A DNA stretch of 64,000 nucleotides from Sarcophilus harrisii (Eukaryota; Chordata; Mammalia; Dasyuromorphia; Dasyuridae). Where the stretch lies: assembly GCF_902635505.1 (NCBI RefSeq), contig NC_045431.1, positions 99,265,988-99,329,987 of the forward strand. Reading direction: 5' to 3'. The position numbers were made by a program, and so were the translations under genes. Positions 1 to 11,469 of the stretch are shown piece by piece (within the stretch, counting starts at the first letter, position 1; every line of letters begins with the position of its first letter). A model generated the notes under the pieces. That model ran no database searches. It was not told the DNA's origin and worked only from the letters and a program-made list of their open reading frames with translations.

Positions 1-115
1 TTTACAGGTGAGAAAATTGAGGTGCAGAAGGATTGTGTTAGAGTCACAATTCAGATTTAGGTTTCTTAACTCCTAGACCTATTTTTCCCAAAGTATCATG
101 CTGTTCCTCTTCCAC
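1..115 (-). repeat. MIR SINE fragment
   Basis: The stretch reads as the MIR core in reverse: a gagaaaattgaggtgcagaa block followed by a diverged form of the usual 'gtcacacagctagtaag' and 'ttcgaacccaggt' blocks. It is cut by the window start, so its full length is unknown. Old and diverged. Confidence 0.7.
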
Positions 116-595
116 AACCCTTTACTCATTATAAATTAAATATCCACATGAAAATGAGAACAGAATTTTCAGACATTCAAAATGTGTGTAGATATCTATA
201 TCTATGCATATATATGTATACACATATCTATCTATCTAAAGAATATAATTGTTCCTATCCCATTTCTGGTTATGGATTGTACTTTTAGTTCTGGTTCTGT
301 GAGTATTTAGGTTATTTTCTAAAGGTAGACATAGGGACCAAATTTGAGAATACTAGAAGAATGGCTAGTTAATGTGCCCATTATTAGCCTTCATCTTAAA
401 CATTAGTGTCTTAAACAAGCATTTGTTAAAGACTGCACCACATTCAATTCATGATTGAATTACTTGATGATAACTGATATTTTGTGTCACTGATTTAAGA
501 ATAATCCCCACGCTGTGGACAGCAGCCATTCTGTCCTTGTGAGAAGAGACTCAAAACTTTTTACAGAAAACTTTATCAAGTCATAGAATCTCAAC
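116..595. other. No recognised feature
   Basis: AT-rich unique-looking sequence with a short TATATC/TATGTA-rich patch near 190-240. No coding signal, RNA gene or recognisable repeat was seen. Confidence 0.5.
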
Positions 596-1935
596 TATAG
601 AAAGGATCTTGGTGGTCTCTAACTCATAACTGAGGAGAAATGCTCCTACATCATTCCTGTTGTATGGTTATCTAGTCTTCTATTGGCGATTAATATCAGT
701 GATGAAGAAACCATGAATTGATGGAATGTAACTCATTTAACTTTGAGTCTTTTATAAATTATAAACTTTTGTTTGTATTGAGTTCTATCCAGGACTTAGC
801 AAAACAAATACTATCCTTCTTTTATACAACAGATTTTCTAATTTTCAAGATAACTTTTCAAATATTCATCTATTCTTCTAACTCTTTTCTTCTTTAAACT
901 AAGATATTTCAACTAATCCTTGTAGAACAGGGTTTTAAATCTTTTTACTCTTCTAGGTACTGTCACTTGATAATGATTCAATTTGTCAGTGTCCTTCCTT
1001 TTTTTTTTTTTTTTTTTAATTTAATAGCCTTTTATTTACAGGATATATACATGGGTAACTTTACAGCATTAACAATTGCCAAACCTCTTGTTCCAATTTT
1101 TCACCTCTTACCCCCCCACCCCCTCCCCTAAATGGCAGGATGACCAGTAGATGTTAAATATATTAAAATATAACTTAGATACACAATAAGTATACATGAT
1201 CAAAACATTATTTTGCTGTACAAAAAGAATCAGACTCTGAATTATTGTACAATTAGCTTGTGAAGGAAATCAAAAATGCATGTGTGCATAAATATAGGGA
1301 TTGGGAATTCAATGTAATGGTTTTTAGTCATCTCCCAGAGTTCTTTTTCTAGGTATAGCTAGTTCAGTTCATTACTGCTCCATTAGAAATGATTTGGTTG
1401 ATCTCGTTGCTGAGGATCAGTGTCCTTCCTAAAACATATATCTAGAACTAAAAGTAGCAGATCAGGTGTGGCCTGATTGGGACATAGTAAAGATGTTAGT
1501 ATTAAATAACAGGTAGCAATTATATAATCTTTTTAGATCTCAAGCCTTTATTCCATTTTAGTAGCTATCCTTTCTAATCTGACATCATTTTAAAACTTGA
1601 TAAGCATGGTTTTATGTTTTCATTCAAGTCATTGGTAAAACTACTACATGAAATCGGGTCAGAGGCAGATTCCTGATGCATTCTACTAGAGATTTTTCTC
1701 CCACATCAACTTAGAATCTTTAATTATCAGTTTTTGAGTCTAGGCATTTAACCTGTTCTGAAATCCCCCAAATGTGTGGTTATGTATATTCTCTTTACCT
1801 TGTCATGAGGGATATCATGAGAGATTTGATCAAATGCAAAGCTGGAATCTGGTTGTGCCATATCTATGATATTTCTCTAATCTAACTAAATAACCTATAT
1901 AAAAAGCAATAAGGCTGATCTGGTATGATTTGTTC
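596..1935 (-). repeat. CR1/L3-type LINE, 3' half, interrupted by L1
   Basis: Read on the minus strand, 1430-1935 encodes a decayed reverse-transcriptase stretch: FDQISHDIPHDKV matches the CR1-clade block 'KAFDTVSHDILLDKL'. Also recognisable on the plus strand are 'acttgataagcatg', 'ttcattcaagtcattggtaa' and 'gatcaggtgtggcctgat', which are landmarks of antisense CR1/L3 copies. The 3' untranslated part lies at 596-985. The element is split by the L1 at 1000-1416, whose target duplication 'tcagtgtccttcct' belongs to the CR1/L3 sequence. It has been dead for a long time. Confidence 0.75.
986..1430 (-). mobile_element. 5'-truncated marsupial L1 with 14-bp TSD
   Basis: The L1 body is 1000-1416, with its poly(A) tail seen as a T run at 1000-1017. 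The identical 14-bp direct repeats 'tcagtgtccttcct' lie at 986-999 and 1417-1430. The 3' end carries 'aataaaaggctatta' in reverse, the same L1 subfamily as the copies at 8009-8131 and 13761-14432. A perfect TSD and low divergence between copies suggest a fairly recent insertion. It landed in the CR1/L3 relic. Confidence 0.9.
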
Positions 1936-2044
1936 TTTTTAAAAATGTTAAATAATTTTTATTAATCTTTTTTTTATATCATGGTTTCCCCAGTATTTCT
2001 TCCCTTTTTTCACCCAGAGAGTCATTCCATATAACAAAAGTATT

Positions 2045-2205
2045 ATTTTAAAGATGAACTAATTCATTTGATCCTCAAGTCAATTCTATAAAGTAGATAG
2101 TATTATCCCTATTTTACATATGAAAAATTAAGGCAGGTGTAAAGTTAGATAACTTGCCAGAAGTCACAAAACTAATAAATGTCAGAAGCCATATTTGAAG
2201 AAAAA
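2045..2205 (-). repeat. MIR/CORE-SINE inside L1
   Basis: Contains 'ttgatcctcaagtcaattct', 'ccctattttacatatgaaaa' and 'aacttgccagaagtcacaaa', the CORE-SINE blocks in reverse. It sits between two consecutive parts of the same L1 and therefore inserted after it. Confidence 0.75.
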
Positions 2206-2544
2206 GAAAAGGAAAAATCATCACATTTGATCAATATATTGAAAAAATCTGAAAATATACAATGTGTGATACTTGAAGACCTCCCATCTCTAAAAAAGAA
2301 TGGATTGGGAAAGTTCATTTATAATGCTTCTTTTTATTCATGCTTGGTTCCCCCTAATTTCACAATGTTCACTTTGGATTTTTTACGATTGATTATCCTT
2401 TCCATTTATATTTCACAATCATATATATTGTTTTCTTATCTCTGTTTACTTCACTCTGCATCAGTTTGTATAGCTCTTTTCTTTTTTCTTTGTATGTATA
2501 ACTCTTGTATTTCTTAGAACACAATAATATCCTATTATCCTATT

Positions 2545-2680
2545 CCAGTGAAATTCAATAAACTTTTATTCAGAACCTACTATAAGCCAAGCACTGTGTT
2601 AGGCTCTGGAGATGCAATGAGTAAATAGAAAGACCTGGTCTCAAGGAACTTAAAATTTAATGCAAAAGGAGACAAGAAAA
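2545..2680 (-). repeat. L2 3' end fragment
   Basis: Antisense L2 3' tail: 'taagccaagcactgtgttag', 'gctctggagatgcaatgag' and 'tctcaaggaact' are the complement of the L2 'gcttagcacagtgcctgg' terminal block. It is embedded in the older L1 and runs into the microsatellite. Confidence 0.75.
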
Positions 2681-2681
2681 T

Positions 2682-2687
2682 ATGTGT

Positions 2688-2724
<37 letters not shown>

Positions 2725-2807
2725 AAATAGAGACAGAGAGAGAGAGAAGAGAGAGAGAAAGAGAGAGAGAGAGAAAGAAAGAGAGAGAAGAGAGAGAAGA
2801 GAGAGAA

Positions 2808-2877
<70 letters not shown>

Positions 2878-2879
2878 GA
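2682..2879 (+). repeat. Compound TG/GA microsatellite
   Basis: About 20 TG units to about 2721, then roughly 150 bp of GA-rich repeats with AAG interruptions, ending in an unbroken GA run. The apparent open frame of alternating Arg/Glu is an artefact of the purine repeat. Confidence 0.95.
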
Positions 2880-3504
2880 GATACTATAAGATACTTAGCA
2901 CAAGGGAATTTTGTTCCATGGGTTTGAAACTAGGCAGAGCAGCAAATGCAAGGTACTATAATGTATCACATATCATCGCAATTTCTTTAGCAATTCCCCA
3001 ATTGATGAGCATCTAACTTATTTCTAATTCTTTGCTATCACAAAAAATGCTGCTCTAAATATTTTGGTGTATATGGAAATGTTTTTATCAATGTCTTCCT
3101 TGGGGCATAAGTTCAATAGTAGAATTTCTGGGTTAAAGGATAGGGATCTTTTAGTAACTTTATTAACATAATTCAAAATTGCTTTACAAAATGATTGTAC
3201 CAATTTACAACTCAACCGGCCATGCATTAATTAGTATGTCTATTTTCCCACATCTCCAACACTCACTATTGCCAGAATAACTTTTTTCTTTATGGAGACA
3301 TATAAGTTGATGGTGACTGCTGTTTGTCTTAAAGCTCTTAAAATGCCCTTTTATTAATAAATCCTACTATTTCCCCAGAAATGACTAAGTCCATTGTCCT
3401 ATAATTTGCCTTATAATTTCAGTCTTTTAAACATAATTTACCTATCTTTAGGTTTGTAACATCTTTCTTGTTCTCTATTTTTTCTCCAAATTCATTGAAT
3501 TGAC

Positions 3505-3860
3505 ATGAGTAGGGCAAAAGTAGAAATTACTAGAAACAACTTTAAAATACCAACAAATACTTGATCCCTTTGCGAGGCAGAGATATATGACAGACAAGAC
3601 AGCATGGAGTTTGAATATCAATTAGCAAAATCTCATGGGGGGAAAATGACAGAAAAGTTTGAGCAATCTCTGCTCATAAAACAGTGAGAAGCTATGAAGG
3701 AAAAAATGAGTTTACAGCAAGCTTGGTGTGAGACCCAATTAAGCATGATCATCTTGAGAGCATTTAAGGATAAACTGGAAGGACCAATACTGATAGATGA
3801 AATATGAAAAAGATCTGTTACAATCTCTATAGCAAACTTTTTGTCTATCAATGACAATTC
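3505..3860 (+). pseudogene. Unidentified broken protein-like relic
   Basis: One plus-strand frame gives a protein-like, Glu/Lys/Gln-rich reading, with stretches such as SLCEAEIYDRQDSMEFEYQL and EKMSLQQAWCETQL over about 115 codons. The composition suggests an alpha-helical or coiled-coil protein. I do not recognise the family. The frame is broken, and no splice-site-like flanks or upstream exon were recognised, so a decayed retrocopy or exon relic is more likely than a gene. It may also be chance. Immediate flanks are AT-rich and unassigned. Confidence 0.35.
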
Positions 3861-5465
3861 ATAACATCTAAACTGTTATATAGTTCTTGAAATGCAGTAT
3901 AAAGAAAGAAATGGCACAAAAGGTAGTGAAGCTATGAAAAGCAGTGAGTAGCCCATGCATAGACAAGAGAGATCCATTCTGAAAGAAATACGGTTTTGAA
4001 GAGGTCAAATGATTGAGTCTCAAGATGTCCAATAAAGTAGAAAATATTGATTATAAAAACCATAGACATCATTATGTAAAATAAATTAAGAGAATAACCT
4101 TTACTTGTATCAAGAGCAACCTTGATAATAATATAAGAAGGAAACAGGCAGGTTTTTTCCCCAAAATTATATTCTATAGTAGAATATAACTTCATGTACA
4201 CACAACTGACTGAAAAGTGCAGAGAATATAAGATTTCATTATACTTAGTATCTATTGACAATAAAAAAAAGATTGAATTCAGAAGCACAAAATATCAGCT
4301 AGTTTCAAATATCTCCAATTATCTAGAATTGATCTAACTAGATAAGGGTTCATATTTAGTCTAGGGATAAAGGTTGGGATGTGTCCACTTGAGGCCCCTC
4401 TAGTTATATTTTATGCTAGTATTTATTACAAGGTCATCAAGGAGACAACTACATCAACTGTTCAGTTACTATAGGTCCTGAGATTCCTGACTCTAGAATA
4501 ATGGGGAGGGTATTAACTGGGAGCTGTTAGCATCACTCAGTGATGCTATATTTCAGAGCCGAGTGACCCTAATTCTCCTACACACTTCCCTAATAATTTA
4601 AACTTTTTAACAGTAGAAGTACTAACCTTCTCTATCTTGTGAACTTCGTATTAATCTCTTTTGCAGATAGTCAAACTTAATTGTATAGAAAATTTCTAGA
4701 AAGAGACAACTCAGTGTCTGTCATGAGCGTTGGTAGGTAGAGTCACTATAGGCTATTTTTCTCCCCATTCTTCTTCCCCCAATTTCTCATCACTGACACT
4801 TTAACTGTATTCCTGTGTTAAGTGCCCATTTTCCAGGCCATAAGAATGGGTTTTATGGAGTAGTTTGAAAAGAAGAGACCATAGAAATTCAGCATTCATC
4901 TGCCAGGCTAAAGTAATTAAAGATGTGGATAAAGGAATACTATGTAGTTCCAGATTTGATGGTACTTGACTAACTTCTCAATTATTATATTGAGCCACAA
5001 TTTCCAGGCTGTAGCTTGCTTAATGATTCTATTATAAGGTAATAGACTACTAAGCTCCTTTCTGTCTCTCAAAGAGAATAGTGCCTTCTACCTCAGAACA
5101 TACCCATGCCAATTTGGGATTTGCCCATCTGGGTACTTTGGGTAGAGCTTATGTTTCTTTTTCTATTTCTCTTTCTTATTTTTATTCCAAACACAGGCAA
5201 ACAGGCAACCTCATAATTCTATGGTGTGTTTGTGGGTTTCCTACTAACAGTTCTATTCTTCCTTCAGTTCCTTCTTCTTCCTTCCACCTAGGGAATAAAA
5301 CAAAGAAACAGAATGGACACAGTGTCCCAATCACATAAAAATGAATATAACAACCCTTAGAAAACAAAAAAGGACAAACATATCTTTGATAGACTCTGGC
5401 TTTGTAGTCATGACAAGAAAAAATCAGATTCTGTACACGTAAGTTTAATGGGAATCGTCTATGTT
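3860..5465. other. No recognised feature
   Basis: Ordinary AT-rich DNA. Short open frames on both strands (for example near 3932-4288 and 5081-5338) show no family motif or start context. No repeat family was recognised with confidence. Confidence 0.5.
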
Positions 5466-5469
5466 ATGA

Positions 5470-5570
5470 CTAATAGTAATGAGAGGTTAACATTTATACA
5501 GGATTTTAAGAATTGAAAAGCACTATGTATATGTCATCTCTTTTGATCTCAAATCTGTGATCTTTTCCTT
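5470..5570 (-). repeat. MIR/CORE-SINE 3' part
   Basis: The block 'aacatttatacaggatttta', 'gaaaagcactatgtatatgt' and 'catctcttttgatctc' matches the reverse complement of the MIR/CORE-SINE 3' tail (gagataatatttgtaaagcg type). Confidence 0.6.
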
Positions 5571-5829
5571 TAAAAACTGATATATACAGACTCAGATGTA
5601 CAAGAAACCTCAGTTTGAAATGAGGCTTAATTAAATTCTAAAGAGAAGATATGTAAGTGACTATTATTGTTTTTATTCTTTAATTTTTTTATACTGAACT
5701 TAGCAAAGACTAAATAGAATGGGAATTTCCAACTTGCTCTGCACAAGTTGCTAGACTTTGCCAATGTGAGCACCTAAAATTAACAAGGTATTCAGCTAAT
5801 ATACCCTCTACATTATCTTTCAACTTTAA

Positions 5830-6335
5830 GCCTCTATGGTACATAGTAAAATAATCCATAGCCAGAAAATAGTTTTGAGGGCTCCTACTTTGTATTCTAG
5901 TCTAACTGGACCATTATTTATTCCTGAAATATGCTGCCTATTTTCATCCATCTGTGTCTCTCTACTCATGCCATCCCCTCTTCAACTTGCTATTTCTAAC
6001 TCTCAAAATTTTATCCACTTGCCAGAACCCAATTCATATGTTCAACATATTTATTGAGCTTCTCTTTAATGTAGAGGCTGAGACCTTTAATTGGAAATTT
6101 TGTTAGTTTGCCCTCCCTCCCTACCCAAGCTCCCTATTCCTAATTATCTCTCTCCACTCTGAATTGAAATATTGCTCTCCTTGTATTTCACCTCTAATGC
6201 TTATATCCTTTTGCTTTGTATTGTAATTATCTGTGCTCTTATCTCCTTAAATGCTGAGACTGCATTTTCCTCAGGTTTTATTACACATCACACAGTAGGT
6301 GCTCTCCAAACATTTGTTGAATGGAATCATACCAA
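5830..6335 (+). repeat. L2 LINE 3' region
   Basis: Reads in sense as a diverged L2 3' end: 'gtctaactggaccattattt' followed later by 'ttaaatgctgagactgcatt', 'cacacagtaggtgctctcca' and 'aacatttgttgaatg', the canonical L2 terminus. Confidence 0.65.
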
Positions 6336-6339
6336 CTTT

Positions 6340-7885
6340 GCTTACAAAAATAAAGTAGGTCAGAAAATTCAGATATAGCATTCATTGTTAATGCAATGAT
6401 GGGAAATAACAAGCAATTGCCTGATAAATGGCAGATGTTTAAACAGCAGGGTACCAAACTGGTATCTTAGCAGGGGTGTCATTATCTAGAGGCCATTAAA
6501 AGTTTGTTTTCTTATTATTTCATTTTTATTGACTTAGGTTTAAAAAAGGAAGAAAAAGAAAGTCTTCAACCAAAAGCTGTATTAAGTATTTTTTTTAACA
6601 AGAAATTCTGCTTTGTAACTGAACAGAATACCTTTCAGTTGAATATACTTTTATATTTTGATGGACCCATGGTCTCATGGATGCAGGTGGTCTTTCACTA
6701 GGATAGATTATGAATCATCCAAGCCTTGTTGTCCTTTTTGATTCTTATCTATGTCCTTCCATAAATCCCCCACATAGAATCTATCCAAAATGATGACGTC
6801 TTCATGTAGATCTTTAAATATCTATCAGAACAACATATAATATCCTACATTCTTTCAACATGACTGGTCCCCCTGCTCTGGTGATATATAAAATATATCT
6901 GTATATCTCTATTTATTAATCTTTTATATCACCTCTTGCATATAAATCATTGCTAACAATCTACTGTGGTTGGTTTATGTTTATCATATATCACTCCATT
7001 TCTCTTTGAGTGACCTGAGGTTTTTCATTTTTGGTGGAATTTTTTTATGATTCACAGTCATATAGAGTTAATGGAGTATGTTCATTTTGAAAAAAAAAAC
7101 AAACAAAAACAAATGGCCTTTTCTTATCAGGAAATATCTTGAGATGATTGAAAGTAACCATGTAGTTCCCAAAATACATGTTTATCTGTTCTTCTTCTGG
7201 TTCTAAATTCATTACACTGAGTCTATGTAATATTAGATCTACAGATGTGTACTAATGGAGAGCCCAATGAGATGCTGGATCAACTGTATATAATAAATGG
7301 ATCAATTCTTTATCCACTTATTTTTTCTTGTGTAGATTGTTTGCCATATCTCTTTTGAATGAGCCTGTTTAAAATTTAGGAGGTTCTGTAATGTTCTGAA
7401 CCTTGATGCATCCTGTCCTGTTCACATACATCACTCCTGCACTGTAGTATCTCCTTAAGGAGTTGAAATTTTAATTTCCCCAGAACACACTGAAACTTTG
7501 TTTAGAGCTGTAGTGGAGAAAGCCCTCTTTGTTTCTATTATTGGTAGAGAGAGGACGAATTCTCTCCCATCTCTAAGTAAGTCTTCTCACTTTGACTGCT
7601 GATCCATGAGTTAGAATATAGAGCTGCCTGCTACCTAAATTTTTAGATCTCTTGGTAAGACTGCCTAAATGTGCACTGACAGGATAAATTCTATTTAGAA
7701 ATGTATTTAAGAATAAATGGACTAAATTAAAAAAATTAAAAACATTCTCCCTGTCTGGAATGATCAACATGCACATGTAGAGAATGATGGACTACTAGGT
7801 AACCTCTCAGATGGGATTCTAAAATTAGCAAAGACTTCTAAAGTATATCTCTGATAATGCTGCTCCCCTCCTCAGTACAAATAGA
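6340..7885. other. Unassigned sequence
   Basis: AT-rich DNA with an A-rich run at 7089-7113. The stretch 6700-7560 has the texture of an old interspersed repeat (for example 'accttgatgcatcctgtcct'), but I could not assign it. Small open frames here carry no motif. Confidence 0.4.
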
Positions 7886-7889
7886 AATT

Positions 7890-7975
7890 TACCTATTTGA
7901 TTTTTAAAGTCCTTCACAACCCAGCCCCAACCTATTTTTCTAACTTTATGATACATAACTATCTTTCCTATTCTT
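7890..7975 (+). repeat. L2 LINE fragment
   Basis: Contains 'aaagtccttcacaaccca' and 'ccaacctatttttctaac', matching the L2 phrase 'aaagcccttcacaacctggc', in sense orientation. Confidence 0.65.
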
Positions 7976-8260
7976 ATCCCCATTTTACAGATAAAGAAAT
8001 TGAGTTTGCCATCTGGGGGAGGGGGTAGGAGGGTAAGAGGTGAAAAATTGGAACAAGAGGTTTGGCAATTGTTAATGCTGTAAAGTTACCCATGCATATA
8101 ACCTGTAAATAAAAGGCTATTAAATTAAAAAAAAGAAATTGAGTTTGAGGGGGGTTACTTAGAGCAACTTGATGAGTCACATACTTAGTCAATGTTTGAA
8201 GCAGGATTCAATCTCAGTTCTTATTTACTCTAAGTCCAATATTATTCACTTTTACTCCTG
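7975..8260 (-). repeat. MIR SINE split by a 123-bp L1
   Basis: MIR core in reverse ('ccccattttacagataaag', 'ttgagtttgaggggggttac', 'gagtcacatacttagtcaat'). It is interrupted exactly at the target site of the L1 at 8009-8131. Confidence 0.75.
7993..8147 (+). mobile_element. Ultra-short L1 insertion with 16-bp TSD
   Basis: Perfect direct repeats 'aaagaaattgagtttg' at 7993-8008 and 8132-8147 bracket a 123-bp L1 3' terminus (8009-8131) ending in 'aataaaaggctattaaatt' plus a short A tail. The insert has lost all coding sequence, but its bounds are exact because the TSD is intact. The same subfamily occurs at 1000-1416 and 13761-14432. Confidence 0.93.
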
Positions 8261-8339
8261 GGTGAATGTTGATTGGGGATACAAGAAAATATGAGAAAGA
8301 GTGGGTTTTAGGGTCTAGCTAAGTTGAATTTGCTGTATT

Positions 8340-8665
8340 GCCCACATCATATTTCATATCCCATCTTCATACTTTTGTATGAGTTTCTTCATGACTGGAA
8401 TGTATTCCCCCATCAGCACTGACTCTTAAAATTCACCTTCAGTGGCAATCTTTTCCTGATTGCTTAGATGTCAGGGTTTTTACCCTACTCTGTGAAATTC
8501 ATTTTATTTTATTTTGAAATACATTTATTTACATATCTGTTTTCTCCTTCAGAGAATGTAAGCTCTTTGAGGGCAGGTACTGTTTCATTTTTATCCATTG
8601 TATCTCAGTTCCAGACACATAGTAAGTGCTTAAAACAGACTTACTGATTGATTGATAAGTATGTC
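8340..8665 (+). repeat. L2 LINE 3' end
   Basis: Sense L2 terminus: 'cttttcctgattgcttagat', 'gtaagctctttgagggcagg', 'acacatagtaagtgcttaaa' and a final 'ctgattgattga' tail. Confidence 0.85.
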
Positions 8666-8784
8666 ATTTGAATTTGCCTACTCATTTCTGGCCAGGAGAT
8701 GGACAAGTCAGAATTGAAGATTTCTTTTCTTGTCCTTGTAATCATTTCCACAATTTAAACTCAAATAAATAGCAGCTGGGTTGA

Positions 8785-8955
8785 AGGAATATAGTGCAAA
8801 GGGAATTAGAATCAAAGGAGCTGGATTCTAATCCAGCTTGTCTTGGATAGTTCACTTCATATTTCTAGATCTCAGTTTCCTTATCTGTAAGATGAAGGGG
8901 ATGGACTTTTTTTATACTCAATGTCCCTTCTAACTATAAGTCTATTATTTATTGC
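8785..8955 (+). repeat. MIR/CORE-SINE
   Basis: Blocks 'ggattctaatccagcttgtc', 'atctcagtttccttatctgt' and 'gatggactttttttatactc' give a nearly complete CORE-SINE in sense orientation. Confidence 0.8.
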
Positions 8956-8959
8956 TATT

Positions 8960-9790
8960 TATGTATGTTTAGGATTGGAGGATTGTTTGGTTGAAAGTGA
9001 AAATGGAAGAGAAGTGTACTCTCCACATCTCTTGGAATGTGGGTATTATTAGTCTTGTCCATATACTTTCCATTCTCTTCCAATAGGGAATTTGGGTTTA
9101 GATTTACCCATTTGGAAATGTATAAATTTCAAAATAAGTAGCTCACTATCATTCATTCTTATATTGCCATTTTATGCTATTTCTTGTATCTCTGACCCTT
9201 CATGGTTTCTTGAATCACTTTTCCAACTCCCCTCCCCCCAAAAAGACTAAAAGAAAATCAACAATCACTGTTATTCAGTGATTAAAGACTTGTATCTGCA
9301 CCTTCTTTCTCCTTCTTGAGAAATTTCTCTTCTAGCATGAAGAGAAAAGGCAATCAACATTATCTTTTTAAGAATCACAACCCCTCTTCTATCCATAAAG
9401 AGTACCAAGGATGCTGTTATTGCAATCTAGACTTTATTCCTTAATGTACATTTCTCTGTGTCTGAATGGCACCATGAATTACATAATGATCTGTGAATCT
9501 ATGAATTTCTATGTCCAAGTCTTCTGCTATGATCTACTAATTTCTTTTGTTTCCCAAGCTGAATCTTTTTGAAATGATGCCATGTCTATTTTATATAGCA
9601 AATTTAAGTATTTGAAATTTCTCATTGGTAGACCCATAGAATTCCTGAGAGTTTAAATCTACTGGGATAATCTGTGACTCATAGAGAATGAATATGTCAT
9701 TGAGGGGACTAAAAGTTTACTTTCTTCCATGACATAATGAAGCCAATGAATTAAATAGTTCAGCCACTTTCCACCTATAAGGAGCTAAAG
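8960..9790. other. No recognised feature
   Basis: Unique-looking AT-rich DNA. No repeat family, RNA gene or coding signal was seen. Confidence 0.5.
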
Positions 9791-9794
9791 AGTA

Positions 9795-9935
9795 GCTGAA
9801 GAAGAGTGGTTCATTGAATCCAACCCGTTTCATTTTTCATACTAGGAAGCTGAGTCATGAAGAAATTAATTGACTTACTTGTATCTCATCCTGGGTCTTC
9901 TTGACTCTCAATCCAATGCTATAAAGGAACCTAAT
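9795..9935 (-). repeat. MIR SINE fragment
   Basis: 'tcattgaatccaacccgttt', 'aggaagctgagtcatgaaga' and 'tcatcctgggtcttcttgac' match the reversed MIR/CORE-SINE. Confidence 0.65.
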
Positions 9936-10054
9936 AGTGTCACACAATCAGAAACAATTAAAAGTTTAAAGTTAATCCTTGTTCATTGGTTATATGGTAT
10001 AGGAAATCACCTCTAGATTTCTTATTTAATTGTTGCTTAAAATGCTGTTTGTCT

Positions 10055-10875
10055 TTAGAGTCCCATTGAAGCGGGCTGGGGTACCTTTAAAAAACTATAT
10101 TTCCTATTGATCTGTGATTCCTTTCAGATTCTCAGTCCCTCCTGGCTGAGGCATATCCTTGCTAGAAAAAGTTGTCTTTCCTGGATGCCAGGACCTTTGA
10201 TTCACAAATCCTGGTCAAAAGCATCCCTTTGAATTCCAATAGGAAACCTGGGCTTGTCCCAGCCCCAACTCAATCTGCGCCAACTTGGGCTCTCCCAGTC
10301 CCCACTGGTTCTGATCTGCTCAGGTTTCCCAATCCCCACCAAGACAGCCAATATAATGAGCTTCCATCAATTAAGGTCTTTGCAGATGGACCTTGGCAGC
10401 TCCCTTTGCTGCCAGGACTTTCTGTCCACTGAGAACTGCATTCTCAGTGCAAAACTCCATTTTCCACAGATCTTCCTGCTGGAATAATATGCTTTTCTAG
10501 TGGCGTCCTCTCTTTATCCTCACCTATTTCCCTAACAAGACTTTATGTCTCTCTGTCAGGATTTCTAACCTTACTTCCAATCCTCATAATAAACCTCTTT
10601 TATCAATCTAGGTTTTCGGGTCTGTAAATTCCCTTACAGAGAACCTCTGCACCACCAGAAGGGGGTCCCCAAAACTCCCTATCCTTGCGCCGAATCTCAA
10701 GGGCGCAATCTGCAGGGGATCCAAACCTCTCCATTTGGTTCCTTGAACCCCAAACCTACCACTAGACCTTAACATTTAACTCCCAACCACCAGAAACCCT
10801 AATTTCATTTTGGTTCCCTAAATCTAAATCTCATCACCATGTGGCGGCAGTTATTCACAGAGGGCTGTCACAGGT
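10055..10875 (+). mobile_element. Fossil endogenous-retrovirus LTR (solo, ends uncertain)
   Basis: A GC-richer block with an AATAAA-type polyadenylation region ('aataaacctcttttatcaat' at about 10588) followed by 'ccttgcgccgaatctcaagg' and 'accactagaccttaac'. The same order of blocks occurs, on the other strand, in the LTR at 26982-27538, so the two belong to one family. No flanking retroviral internal region was recognised. It is a broken, old relic. Exact ends and target duplication could not be fixed. Confidence 0.75.
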
Positions 10876-10879
10876 GAAA

Positions 10880-11465
10880 TGTATATTTAAAACTTTGGCT
10901 GCTTATTTAGTTATTCATGATGAATATTCCAGTGCCTAAATTGAGAAAAGTCATACTTTTCTCCTGTGCTGTCTTCTCCCTAAACCAGTAAAATAAACTC
11001 AATTCAAGAACCTCTTCTAAATTATTCACTGAGACCAAAAAGAAACGAATGTTACATGAAATGAAGTTTTCAGATTGTACTGAGGGCAAAAAGAAAAAAA
11101 ATACAATGATTATGAAGTCATTTTTTTGGTTTCAATAGATGGCTGATGACCATAGTTTTTTTTTTTTTGAACTTGCCCAAAATTTACTAAAAGAATCTCT
11201 TTATTTTCTGAGTTATGCTCCTATCTTATTTCTATGATTTCTCCTTTTTTGGTGGGAGATAGGATAGGGGAGGGAAGGAGTGGTAAGAATAAAAAAAAAA
11301 AGATCCTTATTTCTAACTCTTCTTGATATGAAACTAGAAGAGATTCTTCCTTTTTCAAAATTTTTCCTTTTCTCTTTAACTTGACAAAGTTTTAAATCAC
11401 TGTGACTATTCCTCTCTGGCATGCTATGACTTTTATTTCACCTCCAACTATGTCCATAAGCAAAA
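10880..11465. other. No recognised feature
   Basis: AT-rich sequence with homopolymer T at 11156-11169 and A at 11291-11301. Nothing assignable. Confidence 0.5.
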
Positions 11466-11469
11466 ATGG

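Larger units (their letters stand above)
1935..3300 (-). repeat. Old L1 3' part (3'UTR and ORF2 C-terminus), nested by other repeats
   Basis: Segments 1935-2045, 2210-2540 and 2960-3300 read as consecutive antisense pieces of a marsupial L1. They run from the 3'UTR ('agagtcattcc', 'ttgaaaaaatctgaaaatat') to the ORF2 C-terminal coding part ('ccattccccaattgatg'-like block and 'tctgggttaaaggatagg'). They are separated by a MIR (2045-2205) and an L2 tail plus microsatellite (2545-2960). Nesting shows this L1 is older than those inserts. It is heavily diverged. Confidence 0.75.

Noticed and set aside
2682-2879. Open frame rich in alternating Arg and Glu
   Set aside because: Translation of a GA microsatellite, not a protein.
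10172-10487. Two overlapping plus-strand open frames of 77-86 codons
   Set aside because: They lie within the fossil LTR and show no protein family motif.
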